Positions 9,218 through 19,559 are shown, numbered from the stretch's first letter. The stretch: DNA of 64,000 nt from Siccirubricoccus sp. G192 (GCF_019084075.1 NZ_JAHREN010000001.1:5415658-5479657); one strand, 5' to 3'. The notes: a model not told the origin generated them from the sequence alone. Numbers and translations: made by a program.

Positions 9218-10216
9218 ATGCCGCGTGACCCGATCGGGTTCCCGTCGCGCCGCGCCCTGCCGGGCATTGCCCTCGGCCTGGCCGCGGCGACCGGCCTCCT
9301 GCCCGCCAGGGCCCAGCCGGCCTGGCCGAGCCGGCCGCTCCGCCTCATCGTGCCCTTCCCGACCGGTGGCGCCACCGACCTGCTGGCGCGGGTGATGGCC
9401 GAGCGTCTGGGCGCCCGGCTCGGCCTGCCGGTGGTGGTGGAGAATCGCGGTGGCGCGGCCGGCGTCATCGCCGCCGAACTCGCCTCCCGCGCCGAGCCGG
9501 ATGGCTACAACCTGTTCTTCGCCTCGATCGGCACCGCCTCCATCAATGCCAACCTGCACCAGCGGCTGAGCTACCGGCCGGAGGACCTGGTGCCGGTGGC
9601 GCTCTTCGCCGATCTGCCGAATGTGATCGTGGTGCGGCGCGACGCGCCCTGGCACAGCCTGCATGCCCTGCTGGCCGCGGCGCGCGCGAAGCCGGGCGGA
9701 CTGACCTATGCCAGTTCCGGCAGCGGCAGCAGCCTGCACCTCTCGGGTGAGATGCTGAAGGCGGATGCCGGCGTCGATATCCTGCATGTCCCCTTCCGCG
9801 GCGGCGCCGATACCGCGAACCAGATCCTGGGTGGGCGGATCGATATCGGCATGAACAACCTGCCCTCGGTCATCACCCTGATCCGGTCCGGCCAGTTGCG
9901 GGCGCTGGCGGTGACCTCGCCGGAGCGCACGCCGGCCCTGCCCGATGTGCCGACGGTCGCCGAATCCGGCCTGCCCGGCTATGCCGCCACCGCCTGGTTC
10001 GGCCTGCAGGTGCCGGTCCACACGCCGCAGCCGGTGATCGAGCGGCTGAACGCCGAGGTGAATGGCATCGTCGCCGACCCCATGGCGCGGGAGCGGCTGG
10101 AGCAGGTGGGCGCCCGGATGCGCGGCGGCTCCATCGCCGATTTCGCCGAATACATCCGCACCGAGAGCGTGAAATGGGCGGAGGTCATTCGCCGCTCCGG
10201 TGCCAGGGTGGACTGA
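9218..10216 (+). CDS. Bug family tripartite tricarboxylate receptor (TctC-like) 1
   Basis: A 332-residue periplasmic binding protein. The signal peptide covers about residues 1-33 with an RR pair (SRRALPGIALGLAAATG) and ends at ARAQ. Mature-domain signatures are WPSRPLRLIVPFPTGGATD, VVVENRGGAAGV and EPDGYN, typical of Bug proteins that bind carboxylates through main-chain contacts. It is the first of six tandem paralogues, all on the same strand with no tctA/tctB nearby. A GGAAGGAG element precedes the ATG. Confidence 0.93.
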   Translation: MPRDPIGFPSRRALPGIALGLAAATGLLPARAQPAWPSRPLRLIVPFPTGGATDLLARVMAERLGARLGLPVVVENRGGAAGVIAAELASRAEPDGYNLFFASIGTASINANLHQRLSYRPEDLVPVALFADLPNVIVVRRDAPWHSLHALLAAARAKPGGLTYASSGSGSSLHLSGEMLKADAGVDILHVPFRGGADTANQILGGRIDIGMNNLPSVITLIRSGQLRALAVTSPERTPALPDVPTVAESGLPGYAATAWFGLQVPVHTPQPVIERLNAEVNGIVADPMARERLEQVGARMRGGSIADFAEYIRTESVKWAEVIRRSGARVD

Positions 10217-10277
10217 CCCGGCGCTCCGCGCCCATGCTACAGGCCGAACAAAGCAATCCCGGGAGAGCCTCCACGCC

Positions 10278-11266
10278 ATGATCACCCGCCGCGCCACCCT
10301 CGCCGCCGGCGCCAGCCTGCTGGCAGCCCCTGCCCTGCACGCCCAGCCCGCCTATCCCAACCGCACCGTCCGGCTGATCGTGCCCTTCACCCCGGCCGGC
10401 ACCACCGATATCGCGGCGCGCATCCTGGCGGAGCGGCTGACCCAGCGGCTCGGCCAGCAGGTGGTGGTGGAGAACCGGCCCGGCGCCGGCGGCAATGTCG
10501 GCTCGGACGCGGTCGCGAAGGCGGAGCCGGACGGCTACACCCTGCTGATGTGCACGGTCAGCAGCAGCGCCATCAACTACAGCCTCTATGGCGCGCGGAT
10601 GCCCTACAAGCCGGAGGACCTGGCGGCGGCCGGGCTGGTGCTGAAGGTGCCGAACGCGATCTTCGTCACCAACAGCCTGCCGGTGCATACCCTGAAGGAG
10701 CTGGTGGATTACGCCAAGGCGCGGCCGGGGCAGCTCAACAACGGCAGTTCCGGCCTCGGCACCAGCCTGCACCTGACGGGCGAGCTGCTGAAGACGGTGA
10801 CCGGCATCGAGATGGTGCATGTGCCCTTCCGCGGCGCCGGCCCGATGCTGCAGGAGGTGATCTCCGGCCGCATCCAGGTGGCGGTGGACAACCTGCCCTC
10901 GGTGCTCGGCCATATCCAGGACGGGCGGCTGCGGGCGCTGGCAGTCACCACCGAGGTCCGCTCCCCCGCCCTGCCCGATGTGCCGACCACGGCCGAGGCC
11001 GGCTACCCCGAGATCCTGGCCACCGCCTGGTTCGGCGTGCAGGTGCCGGCCCGCACGCCGCGGCCGATCATCGAACGCCTCGGCACCGCCATCGACGCCG
11101 TGACGAAGGAGCCGGCCACCCGCGCCAATTCGCCGAATTGGGCGGCATGGCGCCCGGCCTGACGCCGGATGGCGGCACCTCGCCCGAAACCTTCGAGGCC
11201 TTCATCAAGGCCGAGATCGCCAAATGGGGCGAGGTGGTGCGGAAATCCGGCGCGACCATCGAATAG
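10278..11266 (+). CDS. Bug family tripartite tricarboxylate receptor (TctC-like) 2, frameshifted
   Basis: The signal peptide ITRRATLAAGASLLAAPALH is followed by NRTVRLIVPFTPAGTTDIAA, VVVENRPGAGGN and AEPDGYTLL. Near 11130 the frame changes: ATRA runs into SPNWAAWRPA and stops, while the next frame gives FAELGGMAPGLTPDGG and the normal C-terminus KSGATIE. Adding one C (GCC CAA TTC) restores a 329-residue protein, the family's usual length. The cause is probably a sequencing deletion. It is a close paralogue of its neighbours. Confidence 0.88.
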
Positions 11267-11278
11267 GGAGCCGCCGCC

Positions 11279-12271
11279 ATGCATGCATCCCGCCGCCGGC
11301 TGCTGGCCGGCGCCACCCTGCTGCTCGCCGCACCGCGCCTGGCGCGGGCCCAGGCCTGGCCGAGCCGGCCGGTCCGCCTGGTCATCCCCTTCACCCCGGC
11401 CGGCACCACCGATCTGGTGGGTCGGCTGGCCGCTGAGCAGCTTTCTGCCCGGCTTGGCCATTCCGTGGTAGTGGAGAACCGCCCCGGCGCCGGCGGCAAT
11501 GTGGGGGCGGGATTCGTCGCCCGCAGCGAGCCGGACGGCCATACCCTGCTGCTCACCACCATCGGCACCGGCGCCATCAATTTCGCCGTCTATGGCGACC
11601 GCATGCCCTACAAGCCGGAGGATCTGGCGGCGGCGGGGCTGCTGATCCGCGTGCCGAATGTGCTGATGGTCGCGAATTCGCTGCCGGCGCGCAGCGTGCC
11701 GGAACTGGTGGCACTCTCGAAGACGCGGCCGGGCGGGCTGGATTACGGCACCGCCGGCATCGGCTCCTCGCCGCATGTCTGCGGCGAGTTGTTCAAGCTG
11801 ATGACCGGCGCGGCCATGACCCATGTCCCCTATCGCGGCAGCGCGCCCATGCTGACCGAGTTGATGGCGGAGCGGGTGGATGCGGGGATGGACAACATTC
11901 CCTCCTCCCTCGCCTTCATCCGCGACGGCAAGCTGCGCGCGCTCGCCACCACCGGCGCCCGCCGCAGCAAGGTGCTGCCGGATGTGCCGACGCTGGACGA
12001 GGCGGGCGTGAAGGGCTTCGAGGCCACCGCCTGGTTCGGCGTGCTGGCCCCGGCGCAGACGCCGAAGCCCGTCATCGCCCGGCTGGGGCGGGAGCTGGAC
12101 GCGGTGGCGAAGGACGCTGCCTTCCGCAGCCGCATGGAACAGCTTGGCGCCGACCTGCCCGGCTTGACGCCGGATGGCGGCACCTCGCCCGAAGCCTTCG
12201 AGCAATTCCTCACGGCCGAGCGGGCCCGCTGGCTGGATGTGGCGCGCCGCAGCGGCGCCAAGGTGGAGTAG
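11279..12271 (+). CDS. Bug family tripartite tricarboxylate receptor (TctC-like) 3
   Basis: 330 residues with a twin-arginine-like signal (SRRRLLAGATLLLAAPRLAR, cleavage after ARAQ). Family motifs are SRPVRLVIPFTPAGTTDLVG, VVVENRPGAGGN and SEPDGHTLL; the second lobe has VPYRGSAPML and ATAWFGVLAPAQTPKP. It starts 12 bases after the stop of receptor 2, so it is probably co-transcribed. The reading frame is intact. Confidence 0.93.
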   Translation: MHASRRRLLAGATLLLAAPRLARAQAWPSRPVRLVIPFTPAGTTDLVGRLAAEQLSARLGHSVVVENRPGAGGNVGAGFVARSEPDGHTLLLTTIGTGAINFAVYGDRMPYKPEDLAAAGLLIRVPNVLMVANSLPARSVPELVALSKTRPGGLDYGTAGIGSSPHVCGELFKLMTGAAMTHVPYRGSAPMLTELMAERVDAGMDNIPSSLAFIRDGKLRALATTGARRSKVLPDVPTLDEAGVKGFEATAWFGVLAPAQTPKPVIARLGRELDAVAKDAAFRSRMEQLGADLPGLTPDGGTSPEAFEQFLTAERARWLDVARRSGAKVE

Positions 12272-12276
12272 AGCCC

Positions 12277-13275
12277 ATGGCAGCCTTTCCCCGTCGCAGC
12301 CTGCTGGCCGGGGGGGCATTGCTTGCCGCCCCCGGGCTTCTCCATGCCCAGGGCAGCGCCTGGCCGAACCGGCCGGTGCGCCTGGTGGTGCCCTTCCCGC
12401 CGGCCGGCACCACCGACATCACCGGCCGCATCGCGGCGGAGATGATCTCGCCCCGGCTCGGCCAGCAGATGGTGGTGGAGAACCGCTCCGGCGCCACCGG
12501 CAATCTCGGCGCCGAGCATGTCGCCCGCAGCGATCCGGACGGCTACACGCTGCTCTGCTGCACCATCTCCACCGCCGCCATCAACTATTCCCTCTGGGGC
12601 GCGCGGATGCAGGTGAAGCCGGAGGACCTGGCGGCGGTGGCGCTGCTGATCCGGGTGCCGAACGTGATCTTCGTGCCCGCCGAATCCCCGATCCGCACCG
12701 CCCAGGAATTGGTGGCGGCAGCCAAGGCGCGGCCGGGCGCGCTGAATTACGGCAGCGCCGGCAGCGGCGGCTCGCCGCATATGTGCATGGAGATGTTCAT
12801 GATGCGCACCGGCACCAGCCTGGTGCATGTCCCCTTCCGCGGCGCCGGGCCGATGCTGATCGAGGCGGTGGCGGGGCGGCTGGATGCCGGCTGCGACAAC
12901 ATGCCCTCCTGCCTCGGCCATATCCGCGACGGGCGGCTGCGCGCGCTGGCCGTGACCAGCGCGGGCCGCTCCCCGGCCCTGCCCGATGTGCCGACGCTGG
13001 TCGAAGCCGGCGTGCCGGATTTCGAGGCCACCGCCTGGTTCGGCGTGCAGGCCCCTTCCCGCACTCCGCGCCCGATCATCGAGCGGCTGGGGACGGAACT
13101 GGACGCCATCACCCGGACCCCGGCCTATCGCGCCCGCATCACCGAATTGGGCGGCGACCCGCCGGGCCTGACGCCGGAAGGCGGCACCACCCCCGCCGCT
13201 TTCGAAGCCTTCATCAAGGCCGAGATTGCGCGCTGGGCGGAGGTGGTGCAGGTCTCCGGCGCCAAGGTGGACTGA
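12277..13275 (+). CDS. Bug family tripartite tricarboxylate receptor (TctC-like) 4
   Basis: 332 residues, beginning with an RR-containing signal peptide (PRRSLLAGGALLAAPGLLH). Diagnostic stretches are NRPVRLVVPFPPAGTTDITG, VVENRSGATGNLGAEH and VHVPFRGAGPML. It begins 5 bases after receptor 3 ends. Sequence similarity to receptors 2 and 3 is high throughout, suggesting recent tandem duplication. The frame is intact. Confidence 0.93.
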   Translation: MAAFPRRSLLAGGALLAAPGLLHAQGSAWPNRPVRLVVPFPPAGTTDITGRIAAEMISPRLGQQMVVENRSGATGNLGAEHVARSDPDGYTLLCCTISTAAINYSLWGARMQVKPEDLAAVALLIRVPNVIFVPAESPIRTAQELVAAAKARPGALNYGSAGSGGSPHMCMEMFMMRTGTSLVHVPFRGAGPMLIEAVAGRLDAGCDNMPSCLGHIRDGRLRALAVTSAGRSPALPDVPTLVEAGVPDFEATAWFGVQAPSRTPRPIIERLGTELDAITRTPAYRARITELGGDPPGLTPEGGTTPAAFEAFIKAEIARWAEVVQVSGAKVD

Positions 13276-13289
13276 TCCCGGAGCCCCGC

Positions 13290-14265
13290 ATGACCCTCCC
13301 CCCGCCGCGCCGCCCTCGGCGCCCTCGCCAGCCTGGCCGCGCCGGGCCTGCTGCGGGCGCAGGGCACCTATCCGGCGCGACCGGTGCGCGTCATTGTGCC
13401 CTTCCCGCCGGGCGGCGCCACGGATGCGGTGGGGCGGCTGACGGCCGAGCGGCTTGCCGCGGAACTCGGCCAGCCCTTCGTGGTGGAGAATCGCGGCGGC
13501 GCCGGCGGCAATATCGGCGCCGAGGCGGCGGCGCGCAGCGAGCCGGACGGCTACACGCTGCTCATCGCCGTCATCAGCGTCTCCGCCATGGCGCCGCATC
13601 TCTATCAGCGGCTGAGCTTCGATCCGGTGCGGGACATCATCCCGGTGGCCCAGACCTGCCTGGTGGCGAACGGCATCCTGGCCCGGCCGGACCTGCCGGC
13701 GAAGACCCTGCCCGAATTGCTCGCCTTGGCGAGGGCGCGGCCGGGGCAGCTCACCTATGGCTCGCCGGGCAACGGCACCTCCGGCCACCTCACCGCGGAA
13801 TACCTGAAATCCCAGGCCGGGCTGGACATGCAGCACGTGCCCTACCGGGGCACCGCGCCGCTCATCACGGACCTGGTGGCGGGGCGGCTCGACCTCTGCG
13901 TCGACAACCTGCCGACCTATCTGCCGCATGTGCGGGAGGGGAAGCTCAAGCTGCTGGCCGTCACCTCCGCCGAGCGCTGGTTCGCCGCGCCTGAAGTGCC
14001 GACGGTGGCGGAATCCGCCCTGCCCGGCTTCGTCGCCACCCCCTGGTGGGGCGTGCAGGCGCCGGCCCGCACGCCAGCGCCCATCATCGAGACCCTGGCC
14101 CGCGCCACCCTGGCCGGCTTCCGGGACGAGGCGACGCGGGCGCGGCTGCACGGGCTCGGGGTGGAGGCGGCGCCGCTCGGCACCGCGGAATTCGGCCGCC
14201 ACATCGCTGCCGAATACGCGAAATGGGGCGAGGTGGTGCGGGCGGCGGGCATAAAGCTGGATTGA
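13290..14265 (+). CDS. Bug family tripartite tricarboxylate receptor (TctC-like) 5, frameshift near start
   Basis: The ATG at 13290 opens a frame that becomes Arg/Pro-rich after MTLP. Removing one C from the run of six at about 13299-13304 gives MTLPRRAALGALASLAAP, a normal signal peptide, joined to the intact remainder from 13384 (VRVIVPFPPGGATDAVGRL). Corrected length is 324 residues. Other signatures are VVENRGGAGGNIGAEA and HVPYRGTAPL. The break is best explained as a homopolymer error. Confidence 0.88.
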
Positions 14266-14336
14266 GCGGAAGCGTGGCGGCCGCCCCGGCGTTGGGGCTA
14301 CGGTGGCAGGCCATCCCCTGCCAATGGAGGCCCCCC

Positions 14337-15312
14337 ATGCCACTGCATCGCCGCGCCGTCCTCGGTGCCCTGCCCCTCCTTGCCGCCCCTTCCCTGCTCC
14401 GGGCCCAGGCCGCCTGGCCGAACCGGCCGATCCGCCTCGTCGTGCCCTTCCAGGCCGGCGGCGCCACCGATGTCACGGGGCGGGTGATCGCGGAACGGCT
14501 GGGCCAGAGCCTCGGCCAGCCGGTGGTGGTGGACAACCGCGCCGGCGCCGGCGGCAATATCGGCGCCGATGCCGTGGCGAAATCCGACCCCGATGGCTAC
14601 ACCCTGCTGATGGCGACCATCGGCACCGCCAGCATCAACCAGTTCCTCTACAAGCAGATGCCCTTCGACCCACAGAAGGACCTGGCCTCGATCGCGCAGG
14701 TGAACCAGGTGGCCAATGGGATCATCGTCAATCCCAATACGGCGGCGAATACCCTGGCCGAGCTGATCGCGCTGGCCAAGAAGGACCCGGGGGGCATGGA
14801 TTACGGCACCCCCGGCAATGGCACCTCCGGCCATCTCTGCGCCAGAATTGCTGAAAAGCCGCGCCGGGATCGATATCCAGCACGTGCCCTATCGCGGCAC
14901 CGGCGGGGTGCTGCCGGAATTGCTGGCGGGGCGGCTGGAACTGGCGGTGGACAACCTGCCGGCCTATCTGCCGCATCTCCGCTCGGGCGCGCTGCGGCTG
15001 CTGGCCGTGACTTCGAAGGACCGCTGGTTCACCGTGCCGGAGACGCCGACCGTGGCTGAAGCCGGCCTGCCCGGCTTCGAGGCGGTGGCCTGGTTCGGCC
15101 TGCAGGCGCCGGCGCGCACGCCGCAGCCGGTGATCGACAAGCTCGCCGCCACCACGCTCGCCGCCATCGCCGAGCCCGAGGTGCAGGCCAAGCTGCGCGA
15201 GGTCGGCAGCGAGCCGCGGCCGCTCGGCCCGGCCGAATTCAGCCGCTACATCGCGGAAGAGAACGCGAAATGGTCTGAAGTGGTGCGGATTTCGGGGGCG
15301 AAGCTGGAATAG
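14337..15312 (+). CDS. Bug family tripartite tricarboxylate receptor (TctC-like) 6, frameshifted
   Basis: The start ATG at 14337 follows a GGAGG-like element and encodes the signal peptide PLHRRAVLGALPLLAAPSLL. Family motifs are NRPIRLVVPFQAGGATDVTG and DNRAGAGGNIGADA. Near 14845 one extra A breaks the frame between TSGHLCA and ELLKSRAGID; removing it restores a 324-residue protein ending in SEVVRISGAKLE. It is the last of the tandem array and is convergent with the dioxygenase gene. Confidence 0.88.
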
Positions 15313-15333
15313 CGGCGGCGCTGCCCGCCGGCC

Positions 15334-16302
15334 TCAGCCTCCCACCATCTTCGTCGCCGCCGGCACGCCGCCGCGGGTGGCGCCGGCCGTGATCTCGCCG
15401 AAGACCGCGCGGAAGCTCTCCGGCAGGGCGCGGGAGAAGGGGGTGGCGAGCCAGAGGCGCAGCAGGGTCCGCTCCGCCGCATCGGCGGCGCTGGCCTCGC
15501 CGGCGTGGACGCGCTTCCAAACCAGTTGCGGGTTGTAGAGCAGCAGGTCGCCGGCATGCAGCGGGATCGACAGCGCCTGGCCCGGCGCCGCCGCCGCCGC
15601 GTCCAGCGCCGCCAGCGCCGCGATCTGGGCCGGCTCGGGCAGGGTCTCGGGCATCGCCTCGCGGTCGTAGCGGCCGACGAAACACCCGCTGGTGGTGCTG
15701 AAGACCGGCAGCAGCCGTGGCTCGGCACCGGGTTCCGGGGCGCGGTGCGGCAGCGGCGCATGCAGCACCGCCAGCGCGGTGCGGTCCGCCTTCAACAATG
15801 CATTGTGCAGGGCGGGGGCCGAAACCAGGGTGATGCTGCCGCCTTCGCGCGGCTGGCCGAGGCAGAACAGCCCCACCGCATCGGCGGGGTCGGCATGGAA
15901 GCGGGCCGGCGCCTCCGCCTCCGCCGTCGGCCCGGCCAAGCGGCCGACCAGGGTGCCGTCCCCGTCCTGCGGCAGGGCGGTGCCGAGATGCGCGGCCAGG
16001 ACCAGCAGCGCCGCTTCCACCGCCATCTCCGCCTCCAGCCGCTCCAGGCTGAGGCCGCGCAGCAGGACAAAGCCGCGGCCATTTTCCAGCCGCTCCGCCA
16101 CGCCCTGCAGGATCGGGCCGAGATGCGGCAGGGGCGCATCCTCCGGCCGCTCCGGCCGGCGGTTGTTCAGGGCGGCGACGGTGGCGGCAAGCTCGGCTGC
16201 GGCCTCCGCGCCCAGTGGCAGCATCCAATCGGCGGGGGAGAGCGAGGCGCCGGTCCAGACAGCGGGACCGGCCTGGGGCACGAGACGGGGGGGTGGGGTC
16301 AT
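15334..16302 (-). CDS. TauD/TfdA-like Fe(II)/2-oxoglutarate dioxygenase
   Basis: A 322-residue cytosolic protein. The iron-binding HxD is visible in RFHADPADAVGLFCLGQP (about residue 135). The distal His is likely in KRVHAGEAS, and the 2-oxoglutarate-binding Arg in ERTLLRLWLATPFSR (about 280), matching the family spacing. Such enzymes hydroxylate small organic substrates such as sulfonates, aryloxyacids or amino acids; the substrate here is unknown. It lies convergent to the receptor array and divergent from the M20 peptidase, so it might act on a compound those receptors import. Confidence 0.82.
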   Translation of the reverse strand: MTPPPRLVPQAGPAVWTGASLSPADWMLPLGAEAAAELAATVAALNNRRPERPEDAPLPHLGPILQGVAERLENGRGFVLLRGLSLERLEAEMAVEAALLVLAAHLGTALPQDGDGTLVGRLAGPTAEAEAPARFHADPADAVGLFCLGQPREGGSITLVSAPALHNALLKADRTALAVLHAPLPHRAPEPGAEPRLLPVFSTTSGCFVGRYDREAMPETLPEPAQIAALAALDAAAAAPGQALSIPLHAGDLLLYNPQLVWKRVHAGEASAADAAERTLLRLWLATPFSRALPESFRAVFGEITAGATRGGVPAATKMVGG

Positions 16303-16433
16303 GGACCCATTCTATCAGTGCCCGCGCCTGGCCGGCAGAGAAAGAAGGCGGAAGAAAGGCCGGCCGGGCACCCTTGATGCAACGGCCCTGCGGCCGCAGG
16401 CTGCCGGCCCGACCGTATCTGAGGAAATCCCGC

Positions 16434-17567
16434 ATGGACGCGCCCGCCCTCGACCTGCCCTTCGATGCCGAGGCCATGCTGCCCGGCCTCCGCCGCTGGG
16501 TGGAATGCGAAAGCCCGACCTTCGATGCCGCCGCGGTGGCCCGCATGATGGAGATCGCGGGGCGCGACCTGGCGCTGATGGGCGCGCGGATCGAGACCAT
16601 CCCGGGCCGGCTGGGCTATGGCCCCTGCCTCCGCGCCAGCTTCCCGCATCCGCGCGCGCATGAGCCCGGCATCCTGGTGATGGGGCATCTCGACACGGTG
16701 CACCCGATCGGCACGCTGGGGCCGCTGCCCTGGCGGCGCGAGGGCAACCGGGTCTATGGCCCCGGCATCTACGACATGAAGGGCGGCAATTACATCGCCA
16801 TCGAGGCGATCCGGCAATTGCTGCGCGCCGGCATCGCCACCAGCCGGCCGGTGACGGTGCTGCTGACCAGCGACGAGGAGGTCGGCAGCCCCTCCACCCG
16901 CGACCTGATTGAGGCCGAGGCGGCGCGCCATGCCGTGGTGCTGGTGCCGGAGCCGGCGCGGCCGGATGGCGGCGTGGTGACGGGCCGCTACGCCATCGCC
17001 CGCTTCAACCTGCGCACGACAGGCAAGCCGAGCCACGCCGGGGCGCGCCTGGCGGACGGGCGCAGCGCGATCCGCGAGATGTGCCGCCAGGTGGTGGCGA
17101 TCGAGGCGATGACCTCGGATGCCGTCACCTATTCCATCGGCGTCATCCATGGCGGGCAATGGGTGAATTGCGTCGCCACCCATTGCGACGCCGAGAGCCT
17201 CTCCATGGCCAAGCGCCAGGAGGACCTCGATGAGGCGGTGGAGCGCATGCTCTCGCTCCGCCCCACCGGCAACGACGTGCAGCTCGCGGTGACGCGCGGC
17301 GTGACGCGGCCGGTCTGGGAGCCGGACGAGCGGGGCATGGCGCTCTACGCCACCGCCCGCGGCATCGCCCAGCGCATCGGCTTCGACATCAGCAGCCAGA
17401 GCAGCGGCGGCGGTTCGGACGGCAATTTCACCGGCGCCATGGGCGTGCCGACGCTCGACGGGCTCGGCGTGCAGGGCGCCGGCGGGCATACGCTGGAGGA
17501 ACACCTGATCCTCGACAGCCTGGTGCCGCGGGCGCGGCTGCTGGCAGGGCTGTTGCAGGTGGCGTGA
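16434..17567 (+). CDS. M20 family metallopeptidase (carboxypeptidase G2-like)
   Basis: A 377-residue zinc hydrolase. Metal and catalytic residues are recognisable: VMGHLDTVHP (first zinc His and catalytic Asp), YGPGIYDMKGG (bridging Asp), TSDEEVGSPS (catalytic Glu pair), VPEPARPDG, and the C-terminal GGHTLEEH (last zinc His). The dimerisation lid is at about residues 190-290. There is no signal peptide, so the protein appears cytosolic. It resembles glutamate carboxypeptidases that release C-terminal amino acids from acyl- or peptide-type substrates. The start ATG at 16434 matches where family similarity begins. Confidence 0.9.
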   Translation: MDAPALDLPFDAEAMLPGLRRWVECESPTFDAAAVARMMEIAGRDLALMGARIETIPGRLGYGPCLRASFPHPRAHEPGILVMGHLDTVHPIGTLGPLPWRREGNRVYGPGIYDMKGGNYIAIEAIRQLLRAGIATSRPVTVLLTSDEEVGSPSTRDLIEAEAARHAVVLVPEPARPDGGVVTGRYAIARFNLRTTGKPSHAGARLADGRSAIREMCRQVVAIEAMTSDAVTYSIGVIHGGQWVNCVATHCDAESLSMAKRQEDLDEAVERMLSLRPTGNDVQLAVTRGVTRPVWEPDERGMALYATARGIAQRIGFDISSQSSGGGSDGNFTGAMGVPTLDGLGVQGAGGHTLEEHLILDSLVPRARLLAGLLQVA

Positions 17568-17595
17568 GCGGAGGGCTGGCCCTGGGCAGCGCGGC

Positions 17596-18024
17596 CTATG
17601 CCACGCGGCACGCGGCTGCCAGCGCGGCCTCCAGCGGGGCGGGGTCGAAGCCGAAGTCGCGGTAGCCGTCGCGCAGGCGCCGGATGTATTCCGCGGCTGG
17701 CGGGCCGGGGCGGTCGATGATCTCGTGATAGATCCAGGCCTCGCCGAGACCCGCCACGGGCGCCGGCAGGGCCAGCCTGTCACGCCGGTAGCAATGCGGG
17801 CCTTCGTAGCGGTCCAGCGCCGCCAGGTGCCCGGGCGTCACATGCCATAGCCCGATCGGGCAGGCGGCGGCGGGGTCGGGCTCGACCAGGGCGAAGCGGC
17901 GCAGCACCAGGCGCCAGCCGGGCAGCAGCGCCTGCCCCGCCACCGTGGCGCCGGGGCAGCGCCGCGCCATCTGCGCATACCAGAGATTGCTGCCATAGGC
18001 GGCATAGAGGCTCGGGGCTGTCAT
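17596..18024 (-). CDS. Gamma-glutamylcyclotransferase-fold protein
   Basis: 142 residues. The N-terminal LYAAYGSNLWYAQMARR carries the YGSNL substrate-binding loop. The likely catalytic Glu is in LDRYEGPHCYRR (about residue 75). Family members convert gamma-glutamyl compounds to 5-oxoproline, though many bacterial members act on other amide substrates. The start ATG at 18024 is supported by the fold beginning immediately; the very long upstream extension of this frame is antisense to the lactate permease-like gene and is rejected. Confidence 0.85.
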   Translation of the reverse strand: MTAPSLYAAYGSNLWYAQMARRCPGATVAGQALLPGWRLVLRRFALVEPDPAAACPIGLWHVTPGHLAALDRYEGPHCYRRDRLALPAPVAGLGEAWIYHEIIDRPGPPAAEYIRRLRDGYRDFGFDPAPLEAALAAACRVA

Positions 18025-18072
18025 GCAGGCCCCACCCTGGCGCGAGCGGCCCGCCCCGGCAAGGATGCCGGC

Positions 18073-19510
18073 ATGACCCTGCTGCTCCAGGCCCTGCCCC
18101 TGCTGCTTCTCCTGTTGCTGCTCGGCAGCGGCCGGGCCGGGCCGGTCGGTGCCTGCCTGGTGGCGTTGGTGGCGGCGGTGCCGGCGGCGCTGGTCTCGCT
18201 GCCCGCGGGCACGGCGCTGCCGGGCTTCCTGGCGATGGAGGTGCTGCGCGGCGCCTTCCTGGCGCTGCAACCGGTGGCGGTGGTGGCGGGCGGGTTGCTG
18301 TTCCATGCCGCGGTCTCGGGCGATGGGGCGCCGGCGCCCCGCCCCGCCACCGCCGCCCGCGTCTTCGCCGTCACCCTGCCCATGGGCGCCTTCCTGGAGA
18401 GCGTGACCGGCTTCGCGGTGGGCGCGGTCTTTGCGCTGACGGCGCTGCGCGGCATGGGGATCGGGGCGGATGACCATGGGCGCGATGGCGCCCGGCCGCA
18501 CCCGCCGGGCTCCGGCGCCGTGGCCGGGGCGCTGGCCCTGCAGGCGCTGGTGCTGGTGCCCTGGGGCGGGCTGGGGCCGGGGACAGCGCTCGGCGCGGTG
18601 CTGGCGGGGGTGCCGGCGCAGCAGGTGGCAATGGTGGCGGCCTGGCCGAATGCCGCCTGGCTGGTGCTGATGGGGCCGGTGCTCTGGGGGCTTTCGGCGC
18701 GGGCCGGGGTGCCGGTGGCGGGGCGGGAGCGCGCCGTGCAGCTTGCCATGCTGGGCAGCATGGCCACGCTGCTGATCCTGGCGAACCTCACTTTGCCCTT
18801 CGAGGTGGCGGGGATTCTCGCCAGCGGCCCGGTGCTGGTCTGGGCGCTGTGGCGGGCCGACCCGCCGCGCGACCTGGTGGCCGCGCTCGGCGCCGCCGCG
18901 CCCTATCTGCTGCTCACCGCCTGCCTGCTGCTGGCGCGGCTCTGGCGGGATGCGCCGGCCTTCCGGCCCTTCGCCGAATTCCCGGGCCTGCCGCTGACCC
19001 ATGTGGCCGTGGTGCTGTGGCTGGTCTCGGCGGCGCTGCTGCTGCGGCACCGGGATGGCGGGCCCCGGGCGGGGGCGGCGCTGCGGCGGGCGCTGCGGCC
19101 GGCGCTGGCCATGCTGCTCTATGTGGTGCTGGGGCGGGTGCTGGCGGGCAGCGGCGCGGCGGCGGCGCTGGCGGCGGCGGCGGTGGCGGGGCTCGGGCCG
19201 CTGGCGCCCTATGCGATCACGCCGATGGGGCTGCTCTCCGGCATGATCACCGGCAGCAATGTAGGATCGAATGCGGCGCTGATGCCGGTGCAGGCGGGGC
19301 TCGGCCAGGCGGCGGGCCTGCCGGCGGCGCTTGCGCCGGGCCTGCACATTCGCCGGCGGCGCGGGCGCGGGCATGAGCGTCGGCGTGCTGGCCCTGATCT
19401 GCGGCCTGCTGGCCGACGGGACGCGGCCGGGGCAGATCTGGCGGCTGCTGCTGCCCTCGATGGCGCTGGTGGTGGGGCTGGGCTCGCTGGCGGTGTGGTT
19501 GCTGCGCTAG
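18073..19510 (+). CDS. L-lactate permease-like (LctP family) transporter, frameshifted
   Basis: A very hydrophobic protein of about 479 codons with 12 or so membrane segments. It has LPMGAFLESVTGFAVGAVFA, which resembles the LctP G(F/S)GxP-type region, and MITGSNVGSNAALMPVQAGL, matching the TGSN motif of lactate/glycolate permeases. The frame shifts near 19345: after PAALAPGLH the correct continuation is FAGGAGAGMSVGVLALICGL in another frame, ending at TAG 19508-19510. A hydrophilic 18-residue stretch near residue 135 (ADDHGRDGARPHPPGS) is unlike the family and may hide a second pair of indels. The substrate is probably a monocarboxylate. Confidence 0.75.
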
Positions 19511-19559
19511 GCCGGCCGCGCTACGTCTCTATCAGTGGACGCCGGGAGGAAAAGAACAC

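Noticed and set aside
12174..13994. 606-codon plus-strand frame across receptors 3-5
   Set aside because: It is an out-of-frame read through three Bug genes that each have their own conserved motifs.
17596..19374. 592-codon minus-strand frame including the gamma-glutamylcyclotransferase
   Set aside because: Only the last 142 codons carry the fold; the rest is antisense to the lactate permease-like gene.
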